From NCBI GenBank assembly GCA_029960065.1, contig JASCOF010000005.1, forward strand, positions 62,001 to 126,000: DNA of 64,000 nt. The letters are read 5' to 3'. Below the pieces are notes generated by a model, which was not told the DNA's origin, ran no database searches, and saw only the letters and a list, made by a program, of their open reading frames with translations. Both the position numbers and the translations under genes were made by a program. Position 1 is the first letter of the stretch; every line of letters begins with the position of its first letter. Below are positions 50,593 through 60,056 of this stretch, in pieces. Origin of the DNA: Flavobacteriaceae bacterium PS02336. GTDB lineage: Bacteria; Bacteroidota; Bacteroidia; Flavobacteriales; Flavobacteriaceae.

Positions 50593-52118
50593 GAATTCAA
50601 CTTTTTAATTTCATAAAGATCAGATCTACGGTCTTTTAAAGTTTTTACGCTTCCATGTTCGTGTAATTCTTTTAATAAATTAAGGTCAACATCTACAATT
50701 AAAGTCATTTCAGTGTTTGGAGTTGCTTCTGCTTTAATTCCGTTACTCGGAAATGCAAAATCAGATGGAGTAAAGACAGAAGACTGCGCATATTGAATAT
50801 CCATATTGTTGACTTTTGGAAGATTTCCAACGCAACCTGCTATGGCTACATAACATTCGTTTTCGATTGCGCGTGCCTGCGAACAATGTTTGACGCGGGT
50901 ATAACCATTTTGCGTATCGGTTAAAAACGGTACGAATAAAATATTCATTCCTTCATCTGCCAAAAGCCTTGAAACTTCTGGAAATTCGACATCATAACAA
51001 ATCAAAATCCCGATTTTGCCGCAGTCTGTATCAAAAGTTTTAAACTGCGATCCGCCTTTCATTCCCCAATGAATTACTTCGTTTGGTGTAATATGAATTT
51101 TGGTATACATTTCTGAAGTTCCGTCTCTTTTGCATAAAAATCCAACATTGTACAGATTTCCGCCTTCCAAATACGGCATACTCCCAGTGATGATATTGAT
51201 ATTGTAAGAAATGGCAAATTCCTGGAAACGTTTTCTTATAGGATCAGAATGACGCGCCAATTCACGGATTGCTTCCGCTTCAGATAAGTGATTATAATCT
51301 GCCATTAAAGGCGCAATGAATAGTTCTGGGAATAATGCAAAATCGGATCCATAACCAGAAACCGCATCGATAAAAAATTCAGCCTGCTCAAATAGTGCTT
51401 CGACATTGTTTAAAGGGCGCATCTGCCATTGAATTAATCCCAAACGGATAATATTCTTTTTAAGATTAATAAGTTTCGGACTTTCATCATAATAAATATT
51501 ATTCCATTCTAGTAAAACCGCAAATTCCTTAGATTCTTCGTCGCCTTCCAAATAATTTTTGATGATTCTCAAAACATGAAAATCATTGCTTAACTGAAAA
51601 GAAAGAACAGGATCATACAATTCCTTAGTTCGTACTTTTTCGATATAAGTTTTAGGAGTCATTTTTTTGGCATGTTCTCTGTAATTCGGAATTCTGCCTG
51701 CAAAAACAATCGCTTTTAAGTTCAGCTGTTCGCAAAGTTCCTTTCTTGCATCATACAATCTACGGCCTAAACGTAAACCTCTATAGTTGGGATGAATGAA
51801 AACATCTATTCCGTATAAAATTTCAGCATTTGGATTATGAGTAGAGAACTTGTAGTCACCGCTAATCTGCTGATAATTGTGTTTCTTTTCTACCAATTTC
51901 TCGTCTACAATAAGTGATAATGCAGAGCCAACGACTTTTCCATCAACTAAAATTACCAATTGTCCCTCTGGAAAAATAGAAAGTAATCTTTCGATATCTT
52001 CAGATCCCCAATACGAATCGGCCATTTCGGGATACGATTCAATCATTGATTTTTTTAATTGTTTATAGTCTTCAATTTCTAAATTTCGTAACTCGACTTT
52101 TTTGATTTTTGCCTGCAT
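50589..52118 (-). CDS. bifunctional GNAT acetyltransferase / carbon-nitrogen hydrolase
   Basis: 509 aa fusion. Residues 1-190 are a GNAT domain with the acetyl-CoA loop RGLRLGRRLYDAR. Residues about 215-500 are a nitrilase-type hydrolase with the Glu-Lys-Cys triad in FALFPELFIAP, YTKIHITPNE and IGILICYDVEFPEV. The fused form is known across Bacteroidota, but its substrate is not. It might acetylate and hydrolyse amides in turn. First gene of the leftward run that continues with the zinc-ribbon protein, M28 peptidase and SRPBCC protein; its own -7 box is at 52135-52142. Confidence 0.93.
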   Translation of the reverse strand: MQAKIKKVELRNLEIEDYKQLKKSMIESYPEMADSYWGSEDIERLLSIFPEGQLVILVDGKVVGSALSLIVDEKLVEKKHNYQQISGDYKFSTHNPNAEILYGIDVFIHPNYRGLRLGRRLYDARKELCEQLNLKAIVFAGRIPNYREHAKKMTPKTYIEKVRTKELYDPVLSFQLSNDFHVLRIIKNYLEGDEESKEFAVLLEWNNIYYDESPKLINLKKNIIRLGLIQWQMRPLNNVEALFEQAEFFIDAVSGYGSDFALFPELFIAPLMADYNHLSEAEAIRELARHSDPIRKRFQEFAISYNINIITGSMPYLEGGNLYNVGFLCKRDGTSEMYTKIHITPNEVIHWGMKGGSQFKTFDTDCGKIGILICYDVEFPEVSRLLADEGMNILFVPFLTDTQNGYTRVKHCSQARAIENECYVAIAGCVGNLPKVNNMDIQYAQSSVFTPSDFAFPSNGIKAEATPNTEMTLIVDVDLNLLKELHEHGSVKTLKDRRSDLYEIKKLNS

Positions 52119-52134
52119 ATAGTAAGATTTATCT

Positions 52135-52142
52135 CAAATATA
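52135..52142 (-). promoter_or_regulatory. -7 box TATATTTG
   Basis: Minus-strand TAnnTTTG, 17 nt upstream of the GNAT-nitrilase start. Confidence 0.5.
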
Positions 52143-52229
52143 CAAAAAAGATTTCCATTTACAAACGTTTACAAATAGTTACAGTCGATAGTAAATAGTT
52201 GATAACCGATTGTCGTTGCTAGCTTTTGT

Positions 52230-52237
52230 CATCTTTG
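52230..52237 (+). promoter_or_regulatory. -7-like box CATCTTTG of the SSB gene
   Basis: One mismatch from TAnnTTTG, with TTG at 52210-52212 as a possible -33 element (17-bp spacer). It lies 57 nt before the ATG. Confidence 0.4.
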
Positions 52238-52294
52238 CACTGTTGAAGTTGATGAACAATTTCAATTTATACGAACATTTAAATATTATACGCC

Positions 52295-52621
52295 ATGAAT
52301 GCAATGAAAAACAGAGTACAATTAATTGGGAACGTTGGGAATGATCCAGAAGTTAAAACATTAGAAAGCGGTAAAAAACTAGCGCATTTAACAATTGCAA
52401 CTAATGATGTTTACAGAAACGAAAAAGGAGATAAGGTGGAACAAACCGAATGGCATCGTGTAACAGCTTGGGGAAAAGTAGCCGAAATTATCGAAAAGTT
52501 TGTAGTAAAAGGAAAAGAAGTTGCTATTGACGGGAAATTAATACACAGAAGTTACGACGACAAAAACGGTGAAAAAAAGTATATTACTGAAGTTGTTGTA
52601 AACGAGATTTTATTGCTTTAA
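52295..52621 (+). CDS. ssb: short single-stranded DNA-binding protein
   Basis: 108 aa. NRVQLIGNVGNDPEVK, then TEWHRVTAWGKVAEIIEKFV and KGKEVAIDGKLIHRSY are the OB-fold strands of SSB. It ends right after the fold (VVVNEILLL): the Gly-rich linker and acidic DDxPF tip of standard bacterial SSB are absent, so it cannot recruit repair partners in the usual way. Flavobacteria often carry such a short second SSB. Start could be the ATG three codons later. A terminator follows. Confidence 0.94.
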   Translation: MNAMKNRVQLIGNVGNDPEVKTLESGKKLAHLTIATNDVYRNEKGDKVEQTEWHRVTAWGKVAEIIEKFVVKGKEVAIDGKLIHRSYDDKNGEKKYITEVVVNEILLL

Positions 52622-52652
52622 ATACTCTTTATCTAAACGCCTCGAAAACAAA

Positions 52653-52686
52653 ATAAACCCGACAGATTTTTAAACTTGTCGGGTTT
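52653..52686. terminator. bidirectional terminator between SSB and DUF2461 genes
   Basis: AAACCCGACA and TGTCGGGTTT arms with an 11-nt loop, followed by T-rich sequence. Confidence 0.78.
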
Positions 52687-52690
52687 AATA

Positions 52691-53383
52691 TTATAAAACC
52701 GAAGCTCCATTTACATCTGTTGTCAAGACTTCGCTCATATAATCAAAAAAAGGTCTCATATTTTGAAACGCATCCAAGGCGAGTTCTAAAAAATGCGGAC
52801 TTAAAACTTCTTCGTCTGTAAAACGTTTTATGACCAAAAATTGTTTAAAACGAAGCAAATCAATTGCTGGATGATCTACATCAAAACCTTTTGGTTTTGT
52901 TTTGAGCTGTTCGCCTTGTAAAGTCCCAAAGTTATGGACGAAAGCTTTTGAATTTAGTATTTCTTGAAAAGTTTCTGGATCATTTGCAAATTCAGCTCTG
53001 ATTCTTTTTAAATCGGTAGCATTTGGTCCCCAAAAACCGCCGGCAAAAAAGGTGTTTCCTTTTTCCAGATGAAAGTAATAACCACCTCGTCTGGCTGATG
53101 TTGCTCTGGTATAACTGCCGCCCCAAAAAGTTTTGAAAGGCGTTTTGTCTTTAGAAAATCGAATATCTCGGTAGATTCTGTAAACGCTCTTTTTTCCCGA
53201 AGCGTTTTCTAAAACATCGGTTTTTGAAAGTTCTTTGAGTAAAGCACCCGCAAAATTTTCAATATGATTTAGTTCGATTAAATATTGTGGTTTATTGGTT
53301 TCAAACCAAGGTTTGTTATTGTTTTCTTTAAGCTGGACCAAAAAATCAAGACTCGATTTGGGTATAGTGACGTAGTTTTTCAT
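52691..53383 (-). CDS. DUF2461 domain protein
   Basis: 230 aa. FLVQLKENNNKPWFETNKPQ, VYRIYRDIRFSKDKTPFKT and GGYYFHLEKGNTFFAGGFW match the DUF2461 family (TIGR02453-type), found widely in bacteria and fungi. No biochemical role is established. Cytosolic, full length. It lies between a terminator and the small Cys-rich gene. Confidence 0.93.
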   Translation of the reverse strand: MKNYVTIPKSSLDFLVQLKENNNKPWFETNKPQYLIELNHIENFAGALLKELSKTDVLENASGKKSVYRIYRDIRFSKDKTPFKTFWGGSYTRATSARRGGYYFHLEKGNTFFAGGFWGPNATDLKRIRAEFANDPETFQEILNSKAFVHNFGTLQGEQLKTKPKGFDVDHPAIDLLRFKQFLVIKRFTDEEVLSPHFLELALDAFQNMRPFFDYMSEVLTTDVNGASVL

Positions 53384-53424
53384 GAATGAATTTATAAATC
53401 AGAGATTGACTGCAATTTAAAACT

Positions 53425-53458
53425 AAAAAACCCATTAGAGAAATCTAATGGGTTTTTG
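53425..53458 (-). terminator. terminator of the small Cys-rich gene
   Basis: AAACCCATTAGA and TCTAATGGGTTT arms with a short loop, then a T-run on the minus strand, 10 nt past the stop at 53468. Confidence 0.82.
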
Positions 53459-53467
53459 TATATTTTG

Positions 53468-53653
53468 TTAAGCAGTTTTTTTGAATAGATCAAACATAGG
53501 ACAGCGAGAGCAGCGTTTCTTTTCGCTCTTTTTATATTTCTCGCAGCAAGAAGATTTACAATTTTCAATCTTCTTAATCTTATCAAGGATTTCAGAATTT
53601 TTCTTTTTCTTTTTATCCTTTTTCTTTTCCTTGTCTTTTTCTTTCTTGCCCAA
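53468..53653 (-). CDS. small Lys- and Cys-rich protein
   Basis: 61 aa. The first 20 residues are almost all Lys, Asp and Glu. The second half has six cysteines in CKSSCCEKY and KRCSRCPMF, followed by a short hydrophobic end. Two CxxC-like pairs suggest a zinc or iron-sulfur site. It has its own terminator directly downstream, which supports a real gene; a 120-residue frame over the same DNA (53392-53754) has no such pattern. Function unknown. Confidence 0.65.
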   Translation of the reverse strand: MGKKEKDKEKKKDKKKKKNSEILDKIKKIENCKSSCCEKYKKSEKKRCSRCPMFDLFKKTA

Positions 53654-53734
53654 TTTTCCTCTGTATTATAAAAACAGAGACAAATATAATCGAAAAAAGT
53701 AATTTTTAAATATTCTAAATAAACTTTAACTTTT

Positions 53735-54253
53735 TTATTTAGGATTAATAGCAATTGAACTAGTGACTGTTAATTGCTGAATATCACGGTCAAACAAGTA
53801 CAGTCCGCCTTTATCTTCACCAATCAAATTGATTTTATCTAAAATTGATTTCGCTGTAGCTTCTTCTTCGATTTGTTCAGAAACGTACCATTGCAAGAAA
53901 TTATGTGTTGCATAATCTTTTTCTTCAAAAGTAATATGCACTAATTCGTTGATAGATTTTGAAACAAAAAGTTCATGATTATAAAGCTCCTCAAACATTT
54001 CTTTAAAAGTAGAATAAGATATTCTAGGTGCTTTTAAATCTGTAATCTGCGCATGTCCGCCACGTTCGTTTACAAACTTAACCAATTTAAGCATGTGTGC
54101 ACGCTCTTCGTCTGACTGCGTGTACATAAATTGAGCAATTCCTTCTAAACCGTGTACTTCAGCCCAGCAAGCCATAGAAAGATAGGTTTGCGAAGATTCT
54201 GCTTCTATGCGGATTTGCTTGTTTAAAGCCGATTCAATATTTTTTGATAGCAT
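53735..54253 (-). CDS. ferritin
   Basis: 172 aa from the ATG at 54251-54253; an upstream in-frame ATG at 54298 adds 15 non-conserved residues. LNKQIRIEAESSQTYLSMA and QSDEERAHMLKLVKFVNERGG carry the ferroxidase Glu and His ligands. The four-helix-bundle length is right for non-haem bacterial ferritin (FtnA type). It oxidises and stores iron as a 24-mer shell. It is single, with no iron-regulator box recognised. Confidence 0.94.
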   Translation of the reverse strand: MLSKNIESALNKQIRIEAESSQTYLSMACWAEVHGLEGIAQFMYTQSDEERAHMLKLVKFVNERGGHAQITDLKAPRISYSTFKEMFEELYNHELFVSKSINELVHITFEEKDYATHNFLQWYVSEQIEEEATAKSILDKINLIGEDKGGLYLFDRDIQQLTVTSSIAINPK

Positions 54254-54350
54254 AATAGATGTCTTTTTTGTAAAATTAGAAAAAATAATCCAAACCACTT
54301 TTTGAAAACCGTGAAAACATTACGCCTCCTTCTATTAATTCTCGATATAT

Positions 54351-55802
54351 TTAATGCGATTTTATATCGCCAAAAGAGAACGGTTTTGAAAACTGATATT
54401 TGTTCATAATCGGATTTCCAAGATCCTCTATCATTAAGCCATCGGTAAATTTTCGCATAATAAATTGCTTTAAATTGCTGTCGTAATAACTTAAAACATA
54501 ATAATTTTTTAATCTTAGCGCATCATATAATTTGATGTCTTTGTTGCTGTTTAAAAAATAAAATAAATTGTCAATAGCCAAAGGTCTTGATTGATAGTCT
54601 CTTGTAAATTTCAGATTCTCATTTAACATAGCATCAAAATAAACCGCTTTGCTTAACGAATAAGGAATACGTTCTCCAAAATCATCCGAAGAATTGAATG
54701 AAAAATAAAAATCTGAATATTCTCCAAAACCGCTAAAAGTGATAAAACTATTTCTATTATTTTTAAAAACAGAAACACCGCCAGGAAGTCCGTTTATATT
54801 TTTTAGGAATTTTTCAGTGGTTTTTAATTGACGAGGTGTGTTGTTGTCAATTTGCATAACAAAAGGCGAGTTCATGAGGGGAATCGTATCATTTTTTGAA
54901 AATGAATAATTCCTGATGCCCTTTCCTGAATCAAAATCTTTGATTTCAAATAAAAGGAATTCTTTATTTGCCTTTATTTGGAATAGTTTATTATCACTAT
55001 AAAATGAATTCGTTGTTCGGGTCGGAGTTTTCGAAGCTGGAAAATCAAAAGTTCTTTCTTTTATATCACCGGTTTTAATAGTAAGATCAAAAGCTTGTGT
55101 TTTGGTAAGAGTATTATCAAATGTCAAAATAATATGATCCTGAACTACATACATTTTACTTATGCTTGATGCCAATTCTACAGGAGTATAAATATCCGGG
55201 TCTATTCTTTTTATCGGGAAATATTTGATAAGTGCATTGAAAGAGATTTGTACATTTCTTTCATTTTTAAAAACAAATGAAGAGAAATCAAACATTTTAA
55301 TCTCGCATTTTCCTTCTTCAAATTTGTATAGTAGGAGATGTTCGAAATCTTTTTCTTTTGTCAGAATATAAAACTTGTTAAGTTGTTGGAAACAGCTTAT
55401 AATATAATCATGATTTCCTGGAAAATCAAATTTTAAGGATTCTGATGTTTTGTTATGCGGATTATAGGTTGTGATTAAGATGTTCTTATAATCACGGGAA
55501 CTCCAGTATAACGATGGCTTTTTATCGTCGCTGATGCTGTAACCAATCAAATCCCTGCTTGTTTCATGTTTTATGGAATCTGTAAATTGATTCGCAAGGA
55601 ATAAAGACTGATTGTATTTTAAAATATTGATGTTTTTATCGTCCCAACTAAAAATATAAACCTCATTGGTTTTTTCATCTTGGGCATTTAAAATTTGAGT
55701 TTTTCCCAAGAAGTTCAAATTTAAAGGCAATGAATTTAAAACTGTTTGACTGAACAGCAATGTTTTAGAAAACAAAAGTAGAAGTAGTAGCCGTTTTTTC
55801 AT
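54351..55802 (-). CDS. secreted protein of unknown function (family A, member 1)
   Basis: 483 aa. Signal peptide 1-18 ends in LFSQ. No known domain. It is one of three paralogues here (also 57245-58642 and 61201-62679). They share a YNxxLFLxxxFT pattern near residue 65, DLIGYSISDD and LYWSSRD, a DFSSFVFKN block near 175, LPLMNSPFVMQI-like and GGVSVFKNNRNSFITFSG blocks, and a final YVLSYYDSNLKQFIMRKF. Alternating strands suggest a beta-propeller or similar fold. It is probably periplasmic or surface-exposed. It follows ferritin by 97 nt on the same strand. Confidence 0.8.
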   Translation of the reverse strand: MKKRLLLLLLFSKTLLFSQTVLNSLPLNLNFLGKTQILNAQDEKTNEVYIFSWDDKNINILKYNQSLFLANQFTDSIKHETSRDLIGYSISDDKKPSLYWSSRDYKNILITTYNPHNKTSESLKFDFPGNHDYIISCFQQLNKFYILTKEKDFEHLLLYKFEEGKCEIKMFDFSSFVFKNERNVQISFNALIKYFPIKRIDPDIYTPVELASSISKMYVVQDHIILTFDNTLTKTQAFDLTIKTGDIKERTFDFPASKTPTRTTNSFYSDNKLFQIKANKEFLLFEIKDFDSGKGIRNYSFSKNDTIPLMNSPFVMQIDNNTPRQLKTTEKFLKNINGLPGGVSVFKNNRNSFITFSGFGEYSDFYFSFNSSDDFGERIPYSLSKAVYFDAMLNENLKFTRDYQSRPLAIDNLFYFLNSNKDIKLYDALRLKNYYVLSYYDSNLKQFIMRKFTDGLMIEDLGNPIMNKYQFSKPFSFGDIKSH

Positions 55803-55882
55803 AAGATTGAAAATTTATAGAAATTCATCAAAATTTATTCCAAATTTTAAGACATATTTTCTTTCTTTTGATTTAGAGAATA

Positions 55883-55915
55883 AAAAAGCCCTTAAGAAAA
55901 ATCTTAAGGGCTTGA
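55883..55915 (-). terminator. terminator of the OmpA gene
   Basis: AAGCCCTTAAGA and TCTTAAGGGCTT arms, then a T-run on the minus strand. Confidence 0.85.
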
Positions 55916-55936
55916 ATTATATAATGAAAAAAGAAA

Positions 55937-57067
55937 TTATTTCACGACAAAAGTAACTCTTCTAGCTAATCTTCTCGCTTCATCAGAATCTTTCTGGATT
56001 GAAGTATCAGCACCATTTGCAATAACGTTTAAACGAGAAGACTCAATTCCTGCTTTTTCAAAAATAGTTTTCACATTATTTGCTCTTGTTTGAGATAGTT
56101 TTTCATTGTATTCTGCTTTTCCAACTTGGTCAGCGTAACCAATTAAATCAAGTGACGCAGATGGATTTTTTCTTAAATAATTTAAAACAACATCGATAGC
56201 AGCAGTTGAATTCTCGATTGGAGTTGTTTTATTGAAGTCAAAGTATACGCTGTAATACTTGTCATTGATCATTCTTTTGATCAAGTCACTATCAGTCGGC
56301 TGAGCTGTGTTTACTTGTTTTTCGACAACCACTTCTCTTTGTACAGGTTTGTTTTTAATTTGTTTTTCTAAATCAGCTACTTTGCTTTCTAAATCAGAAA
56401 TATCAGTATTATTGTTTGAAGTTACAGTCCAATCAGCATGTTTAGTGTTTTTCCCTAGGTAAACATTTAACCCGACAGTACCGTTGAAAAGTAATCCAGA
56501 GAAACCTCTATTGCCTTCAAGATAAGCTCCATCAAAAGAACGGTCTTGAGATGCGTTTAAAATAGTAGAGAAATCCCCAGTTAAAGCTACTCGGTTTGAT
56601 AATCTTATTTGTCCAGTTACACCAGCAATAAAGTTACCCATTTCATCTGCTCCTTTAAAATTGTCGTTTCTCAATTGAGCATAACCAAAACCAGCATGTC
56701 CAAGCAAGCCAAAAGTATTAGTCCAAGTTTCAAAATTCATGATGCGACCTAAGTTGGCAACAGCCTGCAAATCTACTCTGTAGTATTTTGAATCAAAATC
56801 GATTGAGCTACTTTTAGCAGTAAAACTATTGTATCCAAAATCAGCCTTTAAACCAAATTTGTTGTTAAACATGTAGCGAACTCCTAAATCACCAACCCAA
56901 GGGCTTGGAGTTGCAGTAGAATAACCCGTAGATAATGGTCGTTGAGGTTTAGTTAATCCGCCAGCAAATTCTATCGACCATTTATTAAAACCGCTGTTAC
57001 TTTCTGTTTGAGCAGAAACTCCTGTCAAGGCAAGAGCAAAAGCCAAAGTCATTACAACTTTTTTCAT
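55937..57067 (-). CDS. OmpA family outer-membrane protein
   Basis: 376 aa. Signal peptide 1-19 (TGVSAQ). An eight-stranded beta-barrel occupies residues about 25-205, a coiled-coil-like linker (DLESKVADLEKQIKNKP) is near 230, and a C-terminal OmpA domain from about 270 carries YFDFNKTTPIE, DLIGYADQVGKAEYNEKLS and ARRLARRVTFVVK for peptidoglycan binding. It links outer membrane and cell wall and is usually very abundant. It sits between two of the family A paralogues and has its own terminator. Confidence 0.95.
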   Translation of the reverse strand: MKKVVMTLAFALALTGVSAQTESNSGFNKWSIEFAGGLTKPQRPLSTGYSTATPSPWVGDLGVRYMFNNKFGLKADFGYNSFTAKSSSIDFDSKYYRVDLQAVANLGRIMNFETWTNTFGLLGHAGFGYAQLRNDNFKGADEMGNFIAGVTGQIRLSNRVALTGDFSTILNASQDRSFDGAYLEGNRGFSGLLFNGTVGLNVYLGKNTKHADWTVTSNNNTDISDLESKVADLEKQIKNKPVQREVVVEKQVNTAQPTDSDLIKRMINDKYYSVYFDFNKTTPIENSTAAIDVVLNYLRKNPSASLDLIGYADQVGKAEYNEKLSQTRANNVKTIFEKAGIESSRLNVIANGADTSIQKDSDEARRLARRVTFVVK

Positions 57068-57244
57068 TTTTAATGTTATTTTAAATTTGGATCAAAACAA
57101 CAACAAAATGTAAGTAAAAACTTCCCCTATAAGTCAGAAAGATATTAAAATAAGGTAATAATACAGACTCTAAATAAATCAAATAGGTCTCTGAAAGCGA
57201 TGGAATGGTAAGGGTTTTACTGTAATTTGCTGGTAGTAAATTGT

Positions 57245-58642
57245 TTATTCAAAACCATCAACAAATTTTCGGAGAATATATTGTTTCGAAAGGGTATCGT
57301 AATATCCTAAAATAGAGTAGCTGTTTAGCTTTAGGATGTTAGGAATAAAGATTTCTTTATGTGTATCTATAAAATAAAAAATCTTGTCTGACGCTAGCGG
57401 TTCGTGAGTTACAGTTGTGATTTCTAGTTTTTTAGTCCAGACACTTTCAAAAAAAACAGAATAATCACTGTCAATATTGTAATAATTATTGGAAGGAAAA
57501 TCTCCAAAAAAATCATCAAACATATTAAAGCTGTTCATAGATATGGTTTTTGAACTGCTTCCGGTTCCTCCCAATGTGATAAAAATATTCTTTTTGTTTT
57601 TAAAAACAGAAATTCCAGCATTTGTCATTGCTAGTTCTTTTAAGAATCTGCCAGTGTTTTTTATCTCTTTTGGTCTTCGGTTTTCAATCTGCGTTAAAAG
57701 TGGCGAATTATTAAAACGTATGGTATCATTTTTTAAAACAGTAAACGATTTTTGAGATTCGCCAGAGTTATAATCTTTGATGTCAAATAAAAGTTCATTA
57801 GAATTTACATTGAATTGATAAAGTTTACTTTCGTGATAAAAGGAATTAGAAGTCTTAGCATTTTTCTGTCCTAAAGGCTGGAGAAATGTTTTTTCTTTTA
57901 TTTCCGAATTTTCCAGATTGATATCAAAAAGCTGTGTTTTTCTCGGACTTTGATCCAATGATAAAATTAAGCGGTTTGGCAATAGGTACAGCTTGCTTTT
58001 TGCAGTCACGCTGTAAAGAGGATTATACTCTCCAGGTTCCATTTTTTCGATCGGATTTTCATATAAAATCTGATTGAAGGTTTTTTGCTGCGTTTTGCGA
58101 TCACGGAAAGTAAAAGAGGAGAAGTCAAGAAATTTTTCGTCGGCAATACCATTTTTAAAAACATAAACAGTTAATGCCTGCTTTGTTTTGTATTGCAGCA
58201 AAAGATAAAAATTATTGTCCTTTTGGTAGTGTGTAATTATGGATTGTTCCTCTACAGGTAAGGCAAATTTTAATGCTCGAATCGTTTTAGTTTCAAAATA
58301 ATATTTGATCACAATTATATTATTTTCCTGCGGTGAGAACCAATACAAAGTAGGATTTCCGTCTTCGCTGAAACTATAACCCATTAGAGATCTTTTTTCT
58401 ACATACTGTCTAGTAGTTGTAAATTTGTCATTTAGAAATAACGCGCTGTTGTATTTGAGAATCGTCAAACTATCTCGAGATGCAATAAATGCAAAAACAT
58501 CATGGGTAACTGTGTTTTCTGCATTTAGAGTCTCACATTCCTCTTTTGGAGTTTTTAAATCTATTGAATAAGAAGCTAATACTGTCTGGCTTGTCGAAAC
58601 AGTATTATACATTAAAACCAGAAAAAGGAAAATTTGTTTCAT
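57245..58642 (-). CDS. secreted protein of unknown function (family A, member 2)
   Basis: 465 aa. Signal peptide about 1-18. It aligns with 54351-55802: LKYNSALFLNDKFTTT, SLMGYSFSEDGNPTLYW, FLDFSSFTFRD, FNNSPLLTQIENRRPKEIK, AGISVFKNKKNIFITLGGTG and YSILGYYDTLSKQYILRKF are shared blocks. There is a serine/asparagine-rich insert near 375 (GSSSKTISMNSFNMFDDFF). No domain or catalytic motif was recognised. It may be surface-exposed; the role is unknown. Confidence 0.8.
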   Translation of the reverse strand: MKQIFLFLVLMYNTVSTSQTVLASYSIDLKTPKEECETLNAENTVTHDVFAFIASRDSLTILKYNSALFLNDKFTTTRQYVEKRSLMGYSFSEDGNPTLYWFSPQENNIIVIKYYFETKTIRALKFALPVEEQSIITHYQKDNNFYLLLQYKTKQALTVYVFKNGIADEKFLDFSSFTFRDRKTQQKTFNQILYENPIEKMEPGEYNPLYSVTAKSKLYLLPNRLILSLDQSPRKTQLFDINLENSEIKEKTFLQPLGQKNAKTSNSFYHESKLYQFNVNSNELLFDIKDYNSGESQKSFTVLKNDTIRFNNSPLLTQIENRRPKEIKNTGRFLKELAMTNAGISVFKNKKNIFITLGGTGSSSKTISMNSFNMFDDFFGDFPSNNYYNIDSDYSVFFESVWTKKLEITTVTHEPLASDKIFYFIDTHKEIFIPNILKLNSYSILGYYDTLSKQYILRKFVDGFE

Positions 58643-58675
58643 ATGTTTCTTCGAACAAAAATTATTCCATTTAAA

Positions 58676-59305
58676 TTATTGATTCATAAGCTCTTGAAAA
58701 ATATCTACAAATTGTCCGACATGCAATCCGTCCATTAAGCCATGATGCACGTAAACGGCCATAGAAATAGTTCTTTTTCCAGTTTCAGAGACCATCATTT
58801 TTCCAAACGACACTTTAGGACAGCTGTCAGGATAAGTAAAACTTCTTGCATGCGTTAACGAAGTAAAGTTCAACCACGGAATTGCCGAAAAATGAATCAG
58901 GTTATCATCATCAAAAGATCTTGTAAAAAGTCCGGTTGTATTTTGAATTCGTTCGATTTCTGTTAATGCATTTTGTTTGAAGATTTCAAAATCTGAATGA
59001 TATTCAATTAATGAAAATCCAAAAGTACCATCTTCACGGCCAATGGTTGCCGAAGCATCGATACGGTCATTTATGTAAATCTTGCCTTCTGCAATTCGGT
59101 ATTTAAAATTCTCAATTGTATTTATGGCAACTAAGGTTTTATGCAGATAGAAAATGAAAAATGAAGTATTTAAGCTTTTGGCTGTCTGATACGCTTTGGT
59201 ACAATCAATCTCTACGGTCGCGCCAAAAAAAGGTTCTTCCATTCGGCTGAAATGTTCAAAATGCTCTTTTCTATTCCAGTTTTCTAAGTCAAAAAGTGTT
59301 TTCAT
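58676..59305 (-). CDS. chloramphenicol-acetyltransferase-like protein
   Basis: 209 aa, the length of type A CAT. The catalytic block VYVHHGLMDGLHVGQFVD (His and Asp of HHxxxDG) and FNYRIAEGKI-like (FKYRIAEGKIYIND) and SFTYPDSCPKVSFGKM segments fit CatA-type enzymes. It would move an acetyl group from acetyl-CoA to chloramphenicol or a related alcohol. Chromosomal versions need not give resistance. Its ATG overlaps the stop of the HAD gene by one base. Confidence 0.9.
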   Translation of the reverse strand: MKTLFDLENWNRKEHFEHFSRMEEPFFGATVEIDCTKAYQTAKSLNTSFFIFYLHKTLVAINTIENFKYRIAEGKIYINDRIDASATIGREDGTFGFSLIEYHSDFEIFKQNALTEIERIQNTTGLFTRSFDDDNLIHFSAIPWLNFTSLTHARSFTYPDSCPKVSFGKMMVSETGKRTISMAVYVHHGLMDGLHVGQFVDIFQELMNQ

Positions 59306-60012
59306 TATAATAAATTCGGAACCACTTCTGCAATAGTTTCAAATGCACTAAAATGCTCGTGTTCTATGGTATGATTAATTTTTTCGTGTTCCCAAGTCGT
59401 ATGAAACGGAATATGAACCGCGTATCCGCCAATTCCTAAAACAGGTAAAACGTCTGATTTTAATGAATTTCCGATCATCAAAAATTCGTGCGATTGAATG
59501 TCTAAACGACCAATAAGTTTTTCATAATCAATTTCTTGTTTGTCTGACATTACTTCGATATGATGAAAATAGTGTCCTAAACCAGAACGATGCAATTTAC
59601 TTTGCTGATCTTTCAAATCGCCTTTTGTTGCCACAACCAATTTGTATTTCCCGTGCAAAGACTTTAGTGTTTCTTCAACTCCATCTAATAATTCGATTGG
59701 TTTTTCGAGTAATTCTTTTCCGTATTGAATTATTTTTTCAACGACTTCAACAGGAATTGTATTGTTAGAAATATTCATTGCCGCTTCGATCATAGAAAGA
59801 ATATAGCCTTTAATTCCGTAACCATACAAAGGTAAATTGGCAATTTCTATTTTGAATAATTCCTGCGAAATGCCTTGATGCGAAAGATAATCTTCCATCA
59901 AAGCGCAAAATTTATGTTCGGTTTCCTGAAAATAAGGTTCGTTTACAAACAAAGTATCATCGGCATCAAATGCGATTACTTTTAAGTTTGGTATTTTAGT
60001 TTTATGTAACAT
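59305..60012 (-). CDS. HAD family hydrolase
   Basis: 235 aa. IAFDADDTLFVNEPYF has the catalytic Asp pair (DxD). KLVVATKGDLKDQQ gives the Thr and Lys motifs, and FLMIGNSLKSDVLPVLGIGG the closing acidic motif. The cap is helical, as in YjjG- or phosphoglycolate phosphatase-like members. It dephosphorylates small molecules; the substrate is unknown. It is coupled to the CAT-like gene by a one-base overlap. Confidence 0.9.
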   Translation of the reverse strand: MLHKTKIPNLKVIAFDADDTLFVNEPYFQETEHKFCALMEDYLSHQGISQELFKIEIANLPLYGYGIKGYILSMIEAAMNISNNTIPVEVVEKIIQYGKELLEKPIELLDGVEETLKSLHGKYKLVVATKGDLKDQQSKLHRSGLGHYFHHIEVMSDKQEIDYEKLIGRLDIQSHEFLMIGNSLKSDVLPVLGIGGYAVHIPFHTTWEHEKINHTIEHEHFSAFETIAEVVPNLL

Positions 60013-60056
60013 AATGTGTTTTGTTTCAGGTTTAAAGTTTTCTTTGTTTCAGGTTT

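Noticed and set aside
53392..53754. 120-codon frame on the minus strand
   Set aside because: It overlaps the better-supported 61-residue Cys-rich gene in another frame and is mostly low-complexity Lys/Arg.
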